Origin: Actinomadura nitritigenes
GTDB taxonomy: Bacteria > Actinomycetota > Actinomycetes > Streptosporangiales > Streptosporangiaceae
Reading direction: 5' to 3'
NCBI RefSeq assembly: GCF_017573545.1
Contig: NZ_JAGEOK010000015.1
Coordinates: 1 to 64,000 of the forward strand
DNA length: 64,000 nt
Numbering within the stretch: position 1 is the first letter of the stretch; the number at the start of each line of letters is the position of its first letter. The position numbers and the translations under genes are program-made. The notes beneath the pieces were generated by a model. That model was not told where the DNA came from and made no database searches. It worked only from the letters and a program-made list of their open reading frames with translations. Below are positions 1-8,071 of the stretch, one piece after another.

Positions 1-594
1 TGGTACGACGCCTTCCCCCTGGCGAGCGGGGCCACCGGGCTGGTCATCGGCGACATCGTGGGCCACGATCTGCACGCGGCGTCCCGCATGGCGCAGGTCC
101 GCAACATGCTGCGGGCCCTCGCGTGGGCCCCGGCCGCGCCCCCCAGCACCGTCCTGGAGCGCCTGGACGCGGTGATGGACGCCGTCAGCGACGCCGAACT
201 CGCCACCGCCGTGTTCGCCCGCGTCCACAAGGACGACGGCCACTGGCATCTGCGCTGGTGCAACGCCGGCCACCCGCCGCCGCTGCTGATCACCCAGGAC
301 GGCGGCACGACCTTCCTCGACGAGCACGGAATGCTGCTCGGCAGCCCCGGCCTCGACGACGGCCGCCCCGACGGCGCCCGCGATCTGCCGCCGCTGTCGA
401 CGCTCCTGCTCTACACCGACGGCCTCGTCGAAGCCCGCGGCACCGACCTGACCGACAGCCTCACCGGGCTGCGCCGCCACAGCGCCCACCTGGCCCGGCT
501 GCCCGTCGGAGACCTGTGCGACCGGCTCATCGAACGCATGGAGCCCAACGGCGAGGACGACGTCGCCGTCCTCGCCCTCCGCATCCCCGCCTGA
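1..594 (+). CDS. PP2C-type (SpoIIE-like) serine phosphatase, C-terminal part
   Basis: The reading frame is open from the first base, so the gene starts upstream of the window; about 197 codons are visible. They carry the C-terminal half of a SpoIIE/RsbU-type PPM phosphatase: GDIVGHDLHAA (metal-binding Asp followed by G-H), CNAGHPPPLLI, the LLYTDGLVEARG segment and a final GEDDVAVLALR. Such proteins dephosphorylate anti-anti-sigma factors in partner-switching pathways. Any N-terminal sensor (PAS/GAF) is outside the window. The region just after the stop carries short CCTGACCCGCA repeats. Family assignment is secure; target unknown. Confidence 0.9.
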   Translation, partial: WYDAFPLASGATGLVIGDIVGHDLHAASRMAQVRNMLRALAWAPAAPPSTVLERLDAVMDAVSDAELATAVFARVHKDDGHWHLRWCNAGHPPPLLITQDGGTTFLDEHGMLLGSPGLDDGRPDGARDLPPLSTLLLYTDGLVEARGTDLTDSLTGLRRHSAHLARLPVGDLCDRLIERMEPNGEDDVAVLALRIPA

Positions 595-651
595 CCCGCA
601 CGGCCACCTGACCCGCACGCCCACCTGACCGCACCCCCCGCCTGACCCGCA
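590..651. repeat. Four degenerate CCTGACCCGCA direct repeats
   Basis: The 11-base unit CCTGACCCGCA occurs at about 590-600, 607-617, 624-633 (one base short) and 641-651, i.e. roughly every 17 bases. The first copy includes the TGA stop of the phosphatase gene. No function is evident; it looks like local slippage or duplication in an intergenic spacer. Confidence 0.55.
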
Positions 652-682
652 TCCTCGTCTGCGGATCTCCTGGTCGGAGGTA

Positions 683-745
683 TTGACCGATCGATCGATC
701 GATAGGTACGGTCGGGCGCAACAGTTCGATCGACCGATCGATCGA
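683..745 (+). promoter_or_regulatory. Promoter with GATC-repeat operator for the TetR gene
   Basis: Two stretches of alternating CGATCGATCG (about 687-702 and 725-745) lie just upstream of the TetR start. Each contains a perfect self-complementary core. A TTGACC hexamer at 683-688 and TACGGT at 707-712 are separated by 18 bases, and the first GATC block fills that spacer. This is the usual place for a TetR autoregulatory operator. Promoter and operator roles are inferred. Confidence 0.5.
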
Positions 746-775
746 CTGACGTCCGCAGCGCATCGAGGAGGCCGG

Positions 776-1498
776 ATGAGCGGGAACGGCGAAGGGGCGG
801 CACGGGGGCGGCGCGGCCGCCGGACCGCGGACGACGCGCCCGCCAGCGTCCGGCTCTCGCAGGCGGCGCTGGAGCTCTTCTCCCAGAAGGGGTTCCACGC
901 GACCGGGATCCGCGAGATCGGCGCGCACGCCGGCGTGAGCACCTCGATGCTCTACCACTACCTGAGCTCCAAGGACGAGGCCCTGAGCGACCTCGTCCTG
1001 GAGGGGCTCAGCAGGCACGGCCAGGCGCTGGAGAACGCCTGCGCGATCGTCGACCGTCCGGAGGAGCAGCTCGCCGCCCTGATCGGCGTCCACATCATCA
1101 TCCCCGTCAAGCATCCGCAGATGGGCCAGCTGCTGCAGCAGGAACTGCACGCGCGCGACTGGTCCGACCATCCGGCGATCAGCCGCCAGCGCGCGCACAC
1201 GAACCGGCTGTGGACCGGCGTCCTCACCCGCGGCCGGGCGGAGGGCGTGTTCACCTTCGGCTCGGCGTCGCTGGCGCGGATCGCGCTCATGCGCTCGACC
1301 ACGCTGGTCACCCAGTGGTACAAGGCCGACGGCTCGCTCGGCCTGGACGCGGTGACCGCCCAGTTCGCCGACCTGGCACTGGGAACCGTCCGCGCCCACC
1401 GGGACGGCCGGCCGCTGCGCTTCGACGACCTCGAGGCACCGTCCGTCGCCCGGCTCGTCGAGGTGGTCGAGGACGCCCACCGCGACGTCTGGTGGTGA
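776..1498 (+). CDS. TetR/AcrR-family transcriptional regulator
   Basis: A 240-residue protein with a basic N-terminus followed by the TetR helix-turn-helix (about residues 28-72: ALELFSQKGFHATGIREIGAHAGVSTSMLYHYLSSK, in parts) and a helical ligand-binding domain. The ATG at 776 is chosen because GAGGAG lies five bases upstream; upstream in-frame codons fall within the operator repeats. It is followed by the transporter/hydrolase/CoA-transferase run on the same strand after about 200 bases. It is therefore the likely local repressor of that operon and of itself, through the GATC-repeat sites. The ligand is unknown. Confidence 0.88.
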   Translation: MSGNGEGAARGRRGRRTADDAPASVRLSQAALELFSQKGFHATGIREIGAHAGVSTSMLYHYLSSKDEALSDLVLEGLSRHGQALENACAIVDRPEEQLAALIGVHIIIPVKHPQMGQLLQQELHARDWSDHPAISRQRAHTNRLWTGVLTRGRAEGVFTFGSASLARIALMRSTTLVTQWYKADGSLGLDAVTAQFADLALGTVRAHRDGRPLRFDDLEAPSVARLVEVVEDAHRDVWW

Positions 1499-1697
1499 CC
1501 GGCCGCCGAGGCCGCCTCACGCCCGCCCCCCGCGGGCATCGCCCATCCCTCTGACCCACCCGCACGACGCGGCGCACCATGCGCATGCGCCGCCCCTTCC
1601 CGCATGCCGTGACGGCGGTGACGTCCACGGCATCGGCACCCACCCCACGCACTCCTTCGCGCCCTACGCGGCGTCGTGTCACCAAGGAGGTACCCGG

Positions 1698-2924
1698 ATG
1701 TTCGCCAACACCGGGAGAAGCCGTCCGCCCACCCTCTCCACGCCGTCGTCCCGTCCACCGACGTCCCGCGCGCGGACGCTCGGCGCGGCCACCGCCGCGC
1801 TGCTGCTTCCCCTCACCGCGTGCGGGACGAGCGAGGCGGGCGGCGACGGCTCGACCATCAAGATCGGCTACATCGCACCGCTGTCCGGGACCGCCGCGCT
1901 CTACGCGGGGGGCTTCACCGGCGGCGTCGAGAGCGCCGTCAAGGTCCACGAGAAGTCCGGCGGCCGGAAGCTCGTCCTGAAGAAGGGCGACGACGCCAGC
2001 GATCCGGCCACCTCGACGCAGGTCTGCCAGCGCTTCGTCAACCAGGACCACGTCGACCTGATCGTGGCCGGGCAGCCCGCCGCCAACGCCCAGGCGTGCC
2101 GGGCCGTCGCCGCCGCCCGAAAGATCCCGTACGTCTCGTTCGCCACCGGCGCGACCGAGTTCTGCTTCCCGAACATGTGGAGCTACGGCCCGTCCCCCAA
2201 GCAGGCGGCGCTGCCGCTCATCGAGTACCTGCTCGCGCACGGCTCGAAGAGGTTCTACCTGATGGGCACCGACTCGGCCTCGCCCAAGGCGACCTTCGCC
2301 ATCGTGAAGTCGCGGGTCGAGGCCGGCGGGGGCACGGTCGTCGGCACCGGTTACGAGCCGCTCGGCACCTCCGACTTCTCGCCGGACGTCTCCAAGATCG
2401 TCTCGTCCGGCGCCGACACCGTGTTCAGCGCCGTCGTCGCGGGCGACAACATCACCTACCACAAGCAGTTCGCCGCGAACGCGGGCACGAAGAAGCTGGT
2501 CCAGGGCGACATGCAGATGGTCACCAAGACCGCCCGGGCGCTCGGCTCCGCGGCGGGGGGCGTCGTCTACGCCGGCCCCTACGACCCGTCCGCGCAGAAC
2601 GCCGCCAACACCGCCTACGTCGCGGCGCTCAAGGCGACGGCGCCGAAGGTGAACCCGGGAGACGCCATCCTCGGCTACCAGGGGATGACGCTGGTCGGCA
2701 AGGCGCTCGACGGCCTGCCCAAGGGCGCGAAGCCGACGTCCGCGGCCATCGGGAAGGCCCTGTCGTCGGCGAGCGCCGAGACGCCGAGCGGCACGCTCAC
2801 GGCCGGCGCGAACCGCTACGTCACGATGCCGATGCGGATCTGGAAGGTCGGTGCGGACGGCGCCGCCTCGTCGGTGCTGCAGACCGTCCCGTCCGCGGAC
2901 CCGTCCGTCGGGTGCCGGCAGTGA
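1698..2924 (+). CDS. Urea/amide-type (Urt/AmiC-like) ABC transporter substrate-binding lipoprotein
   Basis: 408 residues. The signal peptide ends in an LTAC lipobox (Cys42), followed by a Ser/Gly-rich linker, so the protein should be a membrane-anchored extracytoplasmic receptor. The mature part is a periplasmic-binding-protein type I fold of the Leu/Ile/Val family (IKIGYIAPLSGTAALYAGG near residue 55). The later segment PLGTSDFSPDVSKI recalls UrtA/AmiC urea and short-chain amide receptors more than LivJ. AAGGAGG lies 7 bases upstream of the ATG. It is the first gene of a tightly packed operon with permeases and ATPases. Substrate identity is not readable from sequence. Confidence 0.85.
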   Translation: MFANTGRSRPPTLSTPSSRPPTSRARTLGAATAALLLPLTACGTSEAGGDGSTIKIGYIAPLSGTAALYAGGFTGGVESAVKVHEKSGGRKLVLKKGDDASDPATSTQVCQRFVNQDHVDLIVAGQPAANAQACRAVAAARKIPYVSFATGATEFCFPNMWSYGPSPKQAALPLIEYLLAHGSKRFYLMGTDSASPKATFAIVKSRVEAGGGTVVGTGYEPLGTSDFSPDVSKIVSSGADTVFSAVVAGDNITYHKQFAANAGTKKLVQGDMQMVTKTARALGSAAGGVVYAGPYDPSAQNAANTAYVAALKATAPKVNPGDAILGYQGMTLVGKALDGLPKGAKPTSAAIGKALSSASAETPSGTLTAGANRYVTMPMRIWKVGADGAASSVLQTVPSADPSVGCRQ

Positions 2925-2940
2925 GCGGGCGGGGAACGAC

Positions 2941-3792
2941 ATGACCGTCCTCATCAGCATGATCAACACGAGCGCGACCACGCTGCTGGTCGTGATGGGG
3001 CTGGCGATCGTGCTGGGCCTGATGCACATCGTCAACCTCGCCCAGACGGGCTTCATGGCCGTCGGCGTCTACACCGGGCTGGAGGTCGGGCCGCGGCTCG
3101 GCTTCTGGACGGGGGCGCTCGCCGCCGCGGTGCTCGCCGGCCTGATCGGCGCCGCCGCCGAGACGCTGCTGCTGCGCCGCGTCCGGGAGCGGATGCTGGA
3201 GACGATGCTCGCGACCTGGGGCCTGTCGCTGATCCTGACCCAGCTCATCACGCTGCGGTACGGCCCGGACAGCCGCGTCATGGCGACGCCGCTGCACGGT
3301 TCGTTCCACCTGTTCGGCACCACCTGGCAGAAGTACCGGGTGCTGCTGGTGGCGGCCGCGGTCCTGCTGGTCGCGGCGATGTGGGCGCTGACCCGCTTCA
3401 CCCGCGTCGGGCTCCGGGTGCGGATGTGCATGGCCGACCCGGACCTCGCCGAGGACAGCGGCATCAACACGCTGCTGGTCCGGCAGGCGACGTTCGTGCT
3501 CGGCTGCGCGCTCGCCGGGTTCGTCGGCGTCCTGCTCGGCCCGATCTCCGGGATCGACCCGAACTTCGCCGGCAACCTGCTCATCCCCGCCTTCCTCGCG
3601 GTGATGATGTCCGGCCGGACGCTGCACGGCCTGGTCATCTCCGGCATCACCCTGTCGGTCGTGCAGGTCGGGTTCGCCTACTGGTCCAAGCCCGCGTACG
3701 CGACCGTCGCGGTCATCGCCGTGGCCGTCGTCGTGCTCGGCCTCCTGCCGGACGGCATCGACGTGCGGCGGTTCAGGAGGGCCCATGTCTAG
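2941..3792 (+). CDS. Branched-chain/urea-type ABC transporter permease (LivH/UrtB-like)
   Basis: 283 residues, almost entirely hydrophobic, with about eight predicted membrane segments. The N-terminal pattern LLVVMGLAIVLGLMHIVNLAQTG matches the LivH/UrtB family signature around the first two helices. The ATG at 2941 lies 17 bases after the receptor gene stop; an in-frame upstream extension would run into that gene and adds an arginine-rich segment without family resemblance. It overlaps the next permease-ATPase gene by 8 bases. It should form half of the inner-membrane pore of the importer. Confidence 0.87.
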   Translation: MTVLISMINTSATTLLVVMGLAIVLGLMHIVNLAQTGFMAVGVYTGLEVGPRLGFWTGALAAAVLAGLIGAAAETLLLRRVRERMLETMLATWGLSLILTQLITLRYGPDSRVMATPLHGSFHLFGTTWQKYRVLLVAAAVLLVAAMWALTRFTRVGLRVRMCMADPDLAEDSGINTLLVRQATFVLGCALAGFVGVLLGPISGIDPNFAGNLLIPAFLAVMMSGRTLHGLVISGITLSVVQVGFAYWSKPAYATVAVIAVAVVVLGLLPDGIDVRRFRRAHV

Positions 3793-5578
3793 GCCGGTCG
3801 TCGTCGCGACGGCGGCGGCAGCCGTGGTCGTGCTGGTGGCGCCGTACCTCACCGGCACCTACTACCAGCAACTCCTCGCCCAGGCGTTCCTGTACGCGAT
3901 CGTCGCGGTGAGCCTGGACTTCGTGTGGGGGTACGCCGGCGTCCCCGACCTCGGGCACGCCCTCTGGTTCGGCATCGGCGCCCTGTCGGTCGGCCATGCC
4001 ACCACGGTGCTGTCCGACGTCGGGCTGGTCACCGAGGTGCACGGCTCGTTCGGACGCTACGCCCTCGGCACGCTGACCGGGGTCGTCGCCGCCACCGCGC
4101 TGGCCGCGATCGTCGCGCGGCTGTGCCTGTCGTCGCGCCGCTCGAACGACTTCTACATCGTCGTCGTGACGCTCGCGCTCGCCACGGCCGCCGTCACCGT
4201 CTACGACCAGACCCCGGCGCTCGGCGGCGGCGAGAACGGGCTGTTCGGCTTCAACCTGCAGGACGTCACCCCGCTCGGCTGGTACTACATCACCGCCGCG
4301 CTGCTGGCCGTGACGGTCGCGGTGGCGCTGGTCGTCGTGCGCAGCGACTTCGGGCTGCTGATGCGGGCCGTCCGCGACAACGCGCCGCGGGCCCGCTACC
4401 TCGGCTACAACGACGTCAACGTCAAGATCGGCGTGTTCACGGCGGGCGCCGCCGTCACCGCGCTCGCCGGGGCGGTGTTCGCGATGATGACCGGCGTCGC
4501 CAACGACGGCCAGTTCGGCTTCACGCTCGCCACCTCGATGCTGGTGTGGGTCGCCGTCGGCGGCCGCGCCACCATCGTCGGGCCGATGATCGGCGCGATC
4601 GTGATGAGCCTCGCCGGCGCCAAGCTGAACGAGCACTTCCCCGCCCAGTGGACGATCATCGAGGGCGCGCTGCTGATCGCCGTCGTGGTGTTCGTCCCCG
4701 GCGGGCTCATCGGCCCGCTCGTCCGGCTCGCCGGGCGGCTGCTCTCCCGCCGGTACCCGCCGCGCGGCCGCGCCGTCGTCGCCGCGCCCGCCCGGCCCGA
4801 CCGGCCCGCCCGGGAGCCCGGCGGCGGACGGCCGCTGATCCGCATCCGCGACCTGGTGTTCGGCTACGGGTCCCTGCGCGTGCTCGACGGCGTCACCCTC
4901 GACGTCGTCGCCGGGGAACTGCTGTGCGTCGTCGGCCCCAACGGCGCCGGCAAGTCCACGCTGACCAGCGTCGTCACCGACCGGCGGCTGCGGTCGCAGG
5001 GCGATGTCGAGTACCTCCTGCCGGGGCACCGGCTCGGCGACCGCCCGGCGGCGCACCAGATCGCCCGCGCGGGCGTGGGGCGCAAGTTCCAGATCCCGTC
5101 GGTCTTCGCCAGCCTCACCGTGGCCGAGGCGCTGCTGCTCGCCGGCCGGCGCGGCGCGCCGCCCTCGCCCTGGCGGCGCAGCGCGACCGTCGAGGTCGCC
5201 CCGGCCGTGGTCGACATCGTGCGGATCGCCGGGCTGGACGGGCGGGCCGACACCCTGTCGTCCGATCTCTCGCACGGCCTGCGGCAGGGCCTGGAGGTGG
5301 CGATGGCCGTCGCGGCGCGGCCCCGCGTCATCATCCTGGACGAGCCCACCGCCGGCCTGACCGCCCACGAGCGCCACGACATCGGACAGGTGCTGGAGCA
5401 TCTGCGCGACATCGGGATCGCGGTCGTGCTCATCGAACACGACCTCGACTTCGTCATCCGGGTGTCCGACCGCGTCGTGGTCCTGCACGGCGGCCGCGTC
5501 ATCGAGGACGGCCCGCCCGAGACCGTCCGGGGCTCGGAGGTCGTGCGCAGCGCCTACCTCGGGACGGCGGTCCGATGA
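3785..5578 (+). CDS. Fused ABC transporter permease-ATPase (LivM/UrtC + LivG/UrtD)
   Basis: 597 residues in one frame. Residues 1 to about 325 are a LivM/UrtC-type permease with about nine membrane segments. An Arg/Pro/Ala-rich linker (about 325-350) leads into a LivG/UrtD-type ATPase: Walker A GPNGAGKST at 384-392, signature LSHGLRQ from residue 495, and Walker B VIILDEP near 518. The signature reads LSHG rather than LSGG, as in UrtD-like proteins. The two parts are normally separate polypeptides. The start overlaps the preceding permease by 8 bases and the end overlaps the next ATPase by 4 bases (ATGA), indicating translational coupling. Confidence 0.88.
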   Translation: MSRPVVVATAAAAVVVLVAPYLTGTYYQQLLAQAFLYAIVAVSLDFVWGYAGVPDLGHALWFGIGALSVGHATTVLSDVGLVTEVHGSFGRYALGTLTGVVAATALAAIVARLCLSSRRSNDFYIVVVTLALATAAVTVYDQTPALGGGENGLFGFNLQDVTPLGWYYITAALLAVTVAVALVVVRSDFGLLMRAVRDNAPRARYLGYNDVNVKIGVFTAGAAVTALAGAVFAMMTGVANDGQFGFTLATSMLVWVAVGGRATIVGPMIGAIVMSLAGAKLNEHFPAQWTIIEGALLIAVVVFVPGGLIGPLVRLAGRLLSRRYPPRGRAVVAAPARPDRPAREPGGGRPLIRIRDLVFGYGSLRVLDGVTLDVVAGELLCVVGPNGAGKSTLTSVVTDRRLRSQGDVEYLLPGHRLGDRPAAHQIARAGVGRKFQIPSVFASLTVAEALLLAGRRGAPPSPWRRSATVEVAPAVVDIVRIAGLDGRADTLSSDLSHGLRQGLEVAMAVAARPRVIILDEPTAGLTAHERHDIGQVLEHLRDIGIAVVLIEHDLDFVIRVSDRVVVLHGGRVIEDGPPETVRGSEVVRSAYLGTAVR

Positions 5579-6303
5579 GCGCGACAACCGCGGACACCCT
5601 CGACCTGCACGTCCGGGACCTCGACGCCGGGTACGGCGCCGCGACCGTCATCCACGGCGTCACGTTCGACGTCGCCCCCGGCGAGGCGCTCGCGGTCGTC
5701 GGCCGCAACGGCATGGGCAAGACGACCCTGCTCAAGGCGATCATGGGCCATGCCGGGCGGGCCGCCGGCGCGGTCCGCGTCGGCGGCGCCGACATCACCG
5801 GCCGCGCGCCGCACCGGATCGTGCGCCTCGGCGTCGGCTACGCCGCCCAGGAGGGGAACCTGTTCGCCGACCTGACCGTCGCGGAGAACCTGCAGGCGGC
5901 CACGATGCACGCCCGCCGCGGTCACAAGGCGGAGCGCCGCGAGGAGGTGCTCGCCTACTTCCCGGTGCTGGAGAAGCGGCTCTGGCAGACCGCCGGCACG
6001 CTGTCCGGCGGGGAGCAGAAGATGCTCGTGCTCGCCCTGGCGCTGCTCCGCGAACCGCGGTTGCTGATCATCGACGAGATCAGCGACGGCCTGCAGCCCA
6101 GCGTCGTCGACACGGTCGGCGACGTCCTGCGGGCCGAGCGGGAGCGGCGGGGCACGTCCCTGCTCATGGCGGAGCAGAACGTCGACCTCAGCCTGCGGGT
6201 CGCCGACCGCGTGGCCGTCCTCAAGCTCGGGCGCATCGTGTCGACGGTCGACAGCGCGGCCGGGGGCGTCCGCGACCGGCTGATGAAGGAGCTGGCGCCA
6301 TGA
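5575..6303 (+). CDS. Branched-chain/urea-type ABC transporter ATPase (LivF/UrtE-like)
   Basis: 242 residues: Walker A GRNGMGKTT at 43-51, LSGGE signature at 143-147, Walker B LLIIDEISDG around 160-170 and the LivF-type MAEQNVDLSL segment. It is the second nucleotide-binding subunit, pairing with the ATPase half of the fused upstream protein. Both ends use 4-base ATGA overlaps, with the fused permease-ATPase before it and an alpha/beta hydrolase after it, so transport and hydrolysis genes are translationally coupled. Confidence 0.9.
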   Translation: MSATTADTLDLHVRDLDAGYGAATVIHGVTFDVAPGEALAVVGRNGMGKTTLLKAIMGHAGRAAGAVRVGGADITGRAPHRIVRLGVGYAAQEGNLFADLTVAENLQAATMHARRGHKAERREEVLAYFPVLEKRLWQTAGTLSGGEQKMLVLALALLREPRLLIIDEISDGLQPSVVDTVGDVLRAERERRGTSLLMAEQNVDLSLRVADRVAVLKLGRIVSTVDSAAGGVRDRLMKELAP

Positions 6304-7211
6304 CCCGCCGCACGGCGCCGGCGGCCGAGGGCGTGCTGCCGGTGGACGGCGCCGACCTGCGCTGGGCGCGGCTCGGCGACGGCGCGCGAACGGTCATCGC
6401 GGCGCACCAGGGACCGGGCGGCCCTGCCCGTCCGCCGTGGCTGCGGATGCTCGCCGGGACTCCGGGCTGGAACGTGCTGTCCCTGGAGCTCCGCGGGACC
6501 GACGGCACGTTGCGCCCGCACGAGGACCTGGGCGACGGCTGGTACCAGCGGTGGGCACTGGACGTCGCCCGCGTGGCCGAGGCCCTCGGCGAGACGGACT
6601 ACGTCTACGCCGGGGCGTCGCACGGCGCGGTCGTCGGCTGGCACCTGGCGCTCGACCGCCCGCGGGGCCTGCGGGCGCTGGTCTCGGTCGTCGGCGCGCC
6701 GCACGGCCGCGGCGGCGAGTCCCGGCCGCCGTCCGGATGGGAGCGGCGGAAGGCCGCCGTCCGCGACCGGCGGCTGGCCGAGGAGGTCTTCGCGTCGATG
6801 CGGCCGCCCACGTCCGACCCGGTCAGGCTGCGGCGGCGCGAGAGAGCACGCGAGTCCTACCTGAAGGGCCTGGAGTCGCTCGCCCCGGACGCCCTGCCGC
6901 GGCCCGGCGTCGCCCTCCCCCACCTGCGCACCGACGCCGAGGTCGCCGACGCGCTGCGCACCATCGACATCCCGGTCCTGATCGCGGGCGGGATCCAGGA
7001 CCGGCTCTGCCGGCCCGAGGACAACCTGCGGGCGGCCGCGGCCGTCCCCGGCGCCCGCCTCGCCCTGTTCCAGGACCACGGCCACGCCACGCTTCTGGAC
7101 GAGGAGCCGGAGCCGCTGATCGACCAGATCCGGCTGTTCCTCGCCTGCACCGAACCACGGTCGACGCCGGACCACCGGCGCGACGACAAGGAGAGCTCCC
7201 CATGCCCGTGA
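6300..7211 (+). CDS. Alpha/beta-fold hydrolase (first of a tandem pair)
   Basis: 303 residues. A nucleophile elbow GASHG puts Ser107 in place; Asp234 (GGIQDR) and His262 (HGH) complete a plausible Ser-Asp-His triad. The start overlaps the ATPase gene by 4 bases. The next gene encodes a related hydrolase with the same order of motifs (GISHG, RDG, EGHF) and the shared phrase VVG(A/T)PHxRxGG, so the two probably arose by duplication. Members of this superfamily cleave esters, amides, lactones or C-C bonds. Coupling to an importer suggests action on the imported compound or its CoA ester. Exact chemistry unknown. Confidence 0.83.
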   Translation: MTRRTAPAAEGVLPVDGADLRWARLGDGARTVIAAHQGPGGPARPPWLRMLAGTPGWNVLSLELRGTDGTLRPHEDLGDGWYQRWALDVARVAEALGETDYVYAGASHGAVVGWHLALDRPRGLRALVSVVGAPHGRGGESRPPSGWERRKAAVRDRRLAEEVFASMRPPTSDPVRLRRRERARESYLKGLESLAPDALPRPGVALPHLRTDAEVADALRTIDIPVLIAGGIQDRLCRPEDNLRAAAAVPGARLALFQDHGHATLLDEEPEPLIDQIRLFLACTEPRSTPDHRRDDKESSPCP

Positions 7212-8071
7212 TGGAGATAGCGGACGCCGACCTCTACTACGACGAGTACGGCGACGGGGACGAGGTCGTCCTGTCGTCCGCGATGACCTTCGACCCGGAC
7301 GCCTATCCGGCCTGCCTGGCCGCGCCGCCCACCGGCTACCACGTGTACACGATCCAGGCCCGCGGCTACGGCCGGTCCAGCCACCCCGACGAGCCGCCCG
7401 CGCAGGGCTGGCTCGACCAGTGGGCCGACGACGTCTGCGCCTTCGCCGACCGCCTCGGAGCCGACCGGTTCATCTACACCGGGATCTCCCACGGCGGCGG
7501 CATCGGCTGGCACATCGCCGCCCGCCGGCCCGAGCGGTTGAAGGCGCTGATCTCGGTGGTCGGCACCCCGCACGACCGCGAGGGCGGCACCGCGTCCTCC
7601 GCCGGGCGCCGCCGGATGATCGAGAACCGCCGCTCCCCCGAGATCGTCGCCGAGCAGCTCCGGATCATGTACGGGCCGACCGGCGACCCGGTGCGCCGCG
7701 CGGCCCGGGAGGAGCAGATCGCCCGCAGGGTCGAGCAGTACCTCGCCCAGCCGGAGCGGGAGATCCTCATCAACCAGGGCAAGCCGTTCCCGGACGCGCG
7801 GACCGACGAGGACCTGGCCGGGGTTCTGCGCGGCATCCGCGTCCCCGTGCTGATCCTCGCGGCGATGCGCGACGGGGTCATCTCGCCGGAGTCGGCACTG
7901 CGCGCCGCTCGCTCGGTGCCGGGCGCCAAGGCCGTCCTGTTCGAGGACGAGGGCCATTTCATCGGCACCGAGAGCCCGGAGCGGCTCGTCCGGGAGGTGC
8001 GCGTGTTCGTGGACGAGCTGAACGGCGTCGCCGAGCCCCTGGCCGCGACCCGGGCCGGGGCCGGCGCATGA
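7202..8071 (+). CDS. Alpha/beta-fold hydrolase (second of a tandem pair)
   Basis: 289 residues. GISHG gives nucleophile Ser96, with Asp224 (MRDG) and His252 (EGHF). The ATG at 7202 has AAGGAG 8 bases upstream and overlaps the previous gene by 10 bases; an ATG at 7211 is a possible alternative. It is related to the preceding hydrolase but keeps a more canonical N-terminus (LYYDEYGDGDEVVL). Two diverged hydrolases in one operon suggest two sequential or alternative cleavage steps. It overlaps the CapA-like gene by ATGA. Confidence 0.84.
   Translation: MPVMEIADADLYYDEYGDGDEVVLSSAMTFDPDAYPACLAAPPTGYHVYTIQARGYGRSSHPDEPPAQGWLDQWADDVCAFADRLGADRFIYTGISHGGGIGWHIAARRPERLKALISVVGTPHDREGGTASSAGRRRMIENRRSPEIVAEQLRIMYGPTGDPVRRAAREEQIARRVEQYLAQPEREILINQGKPFPDARTDEDLAGVLRGIRVPVLILAAMRDGVISPESALRAARSVPGAKAVLFEDEGHFIGTESPERLVREVRVFVDELNGVAEPLAATRAGAGA

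Noticed and set aside
683..745. GATC repeats as a CRISPR-like array
   Set aside because: Units are four bases long with no spacers; a simple-sequence repeat/operator explains them.
3773..5587. Open frame of about 600 codons antisense to the fused permease-ATPase
   Set aside because: His/Asp/Arg/Gly-rich composition is typical of reading the opposite strand of a high-GC gene; no ribosome site or family match, while the plus strand has clear ABC motifs.
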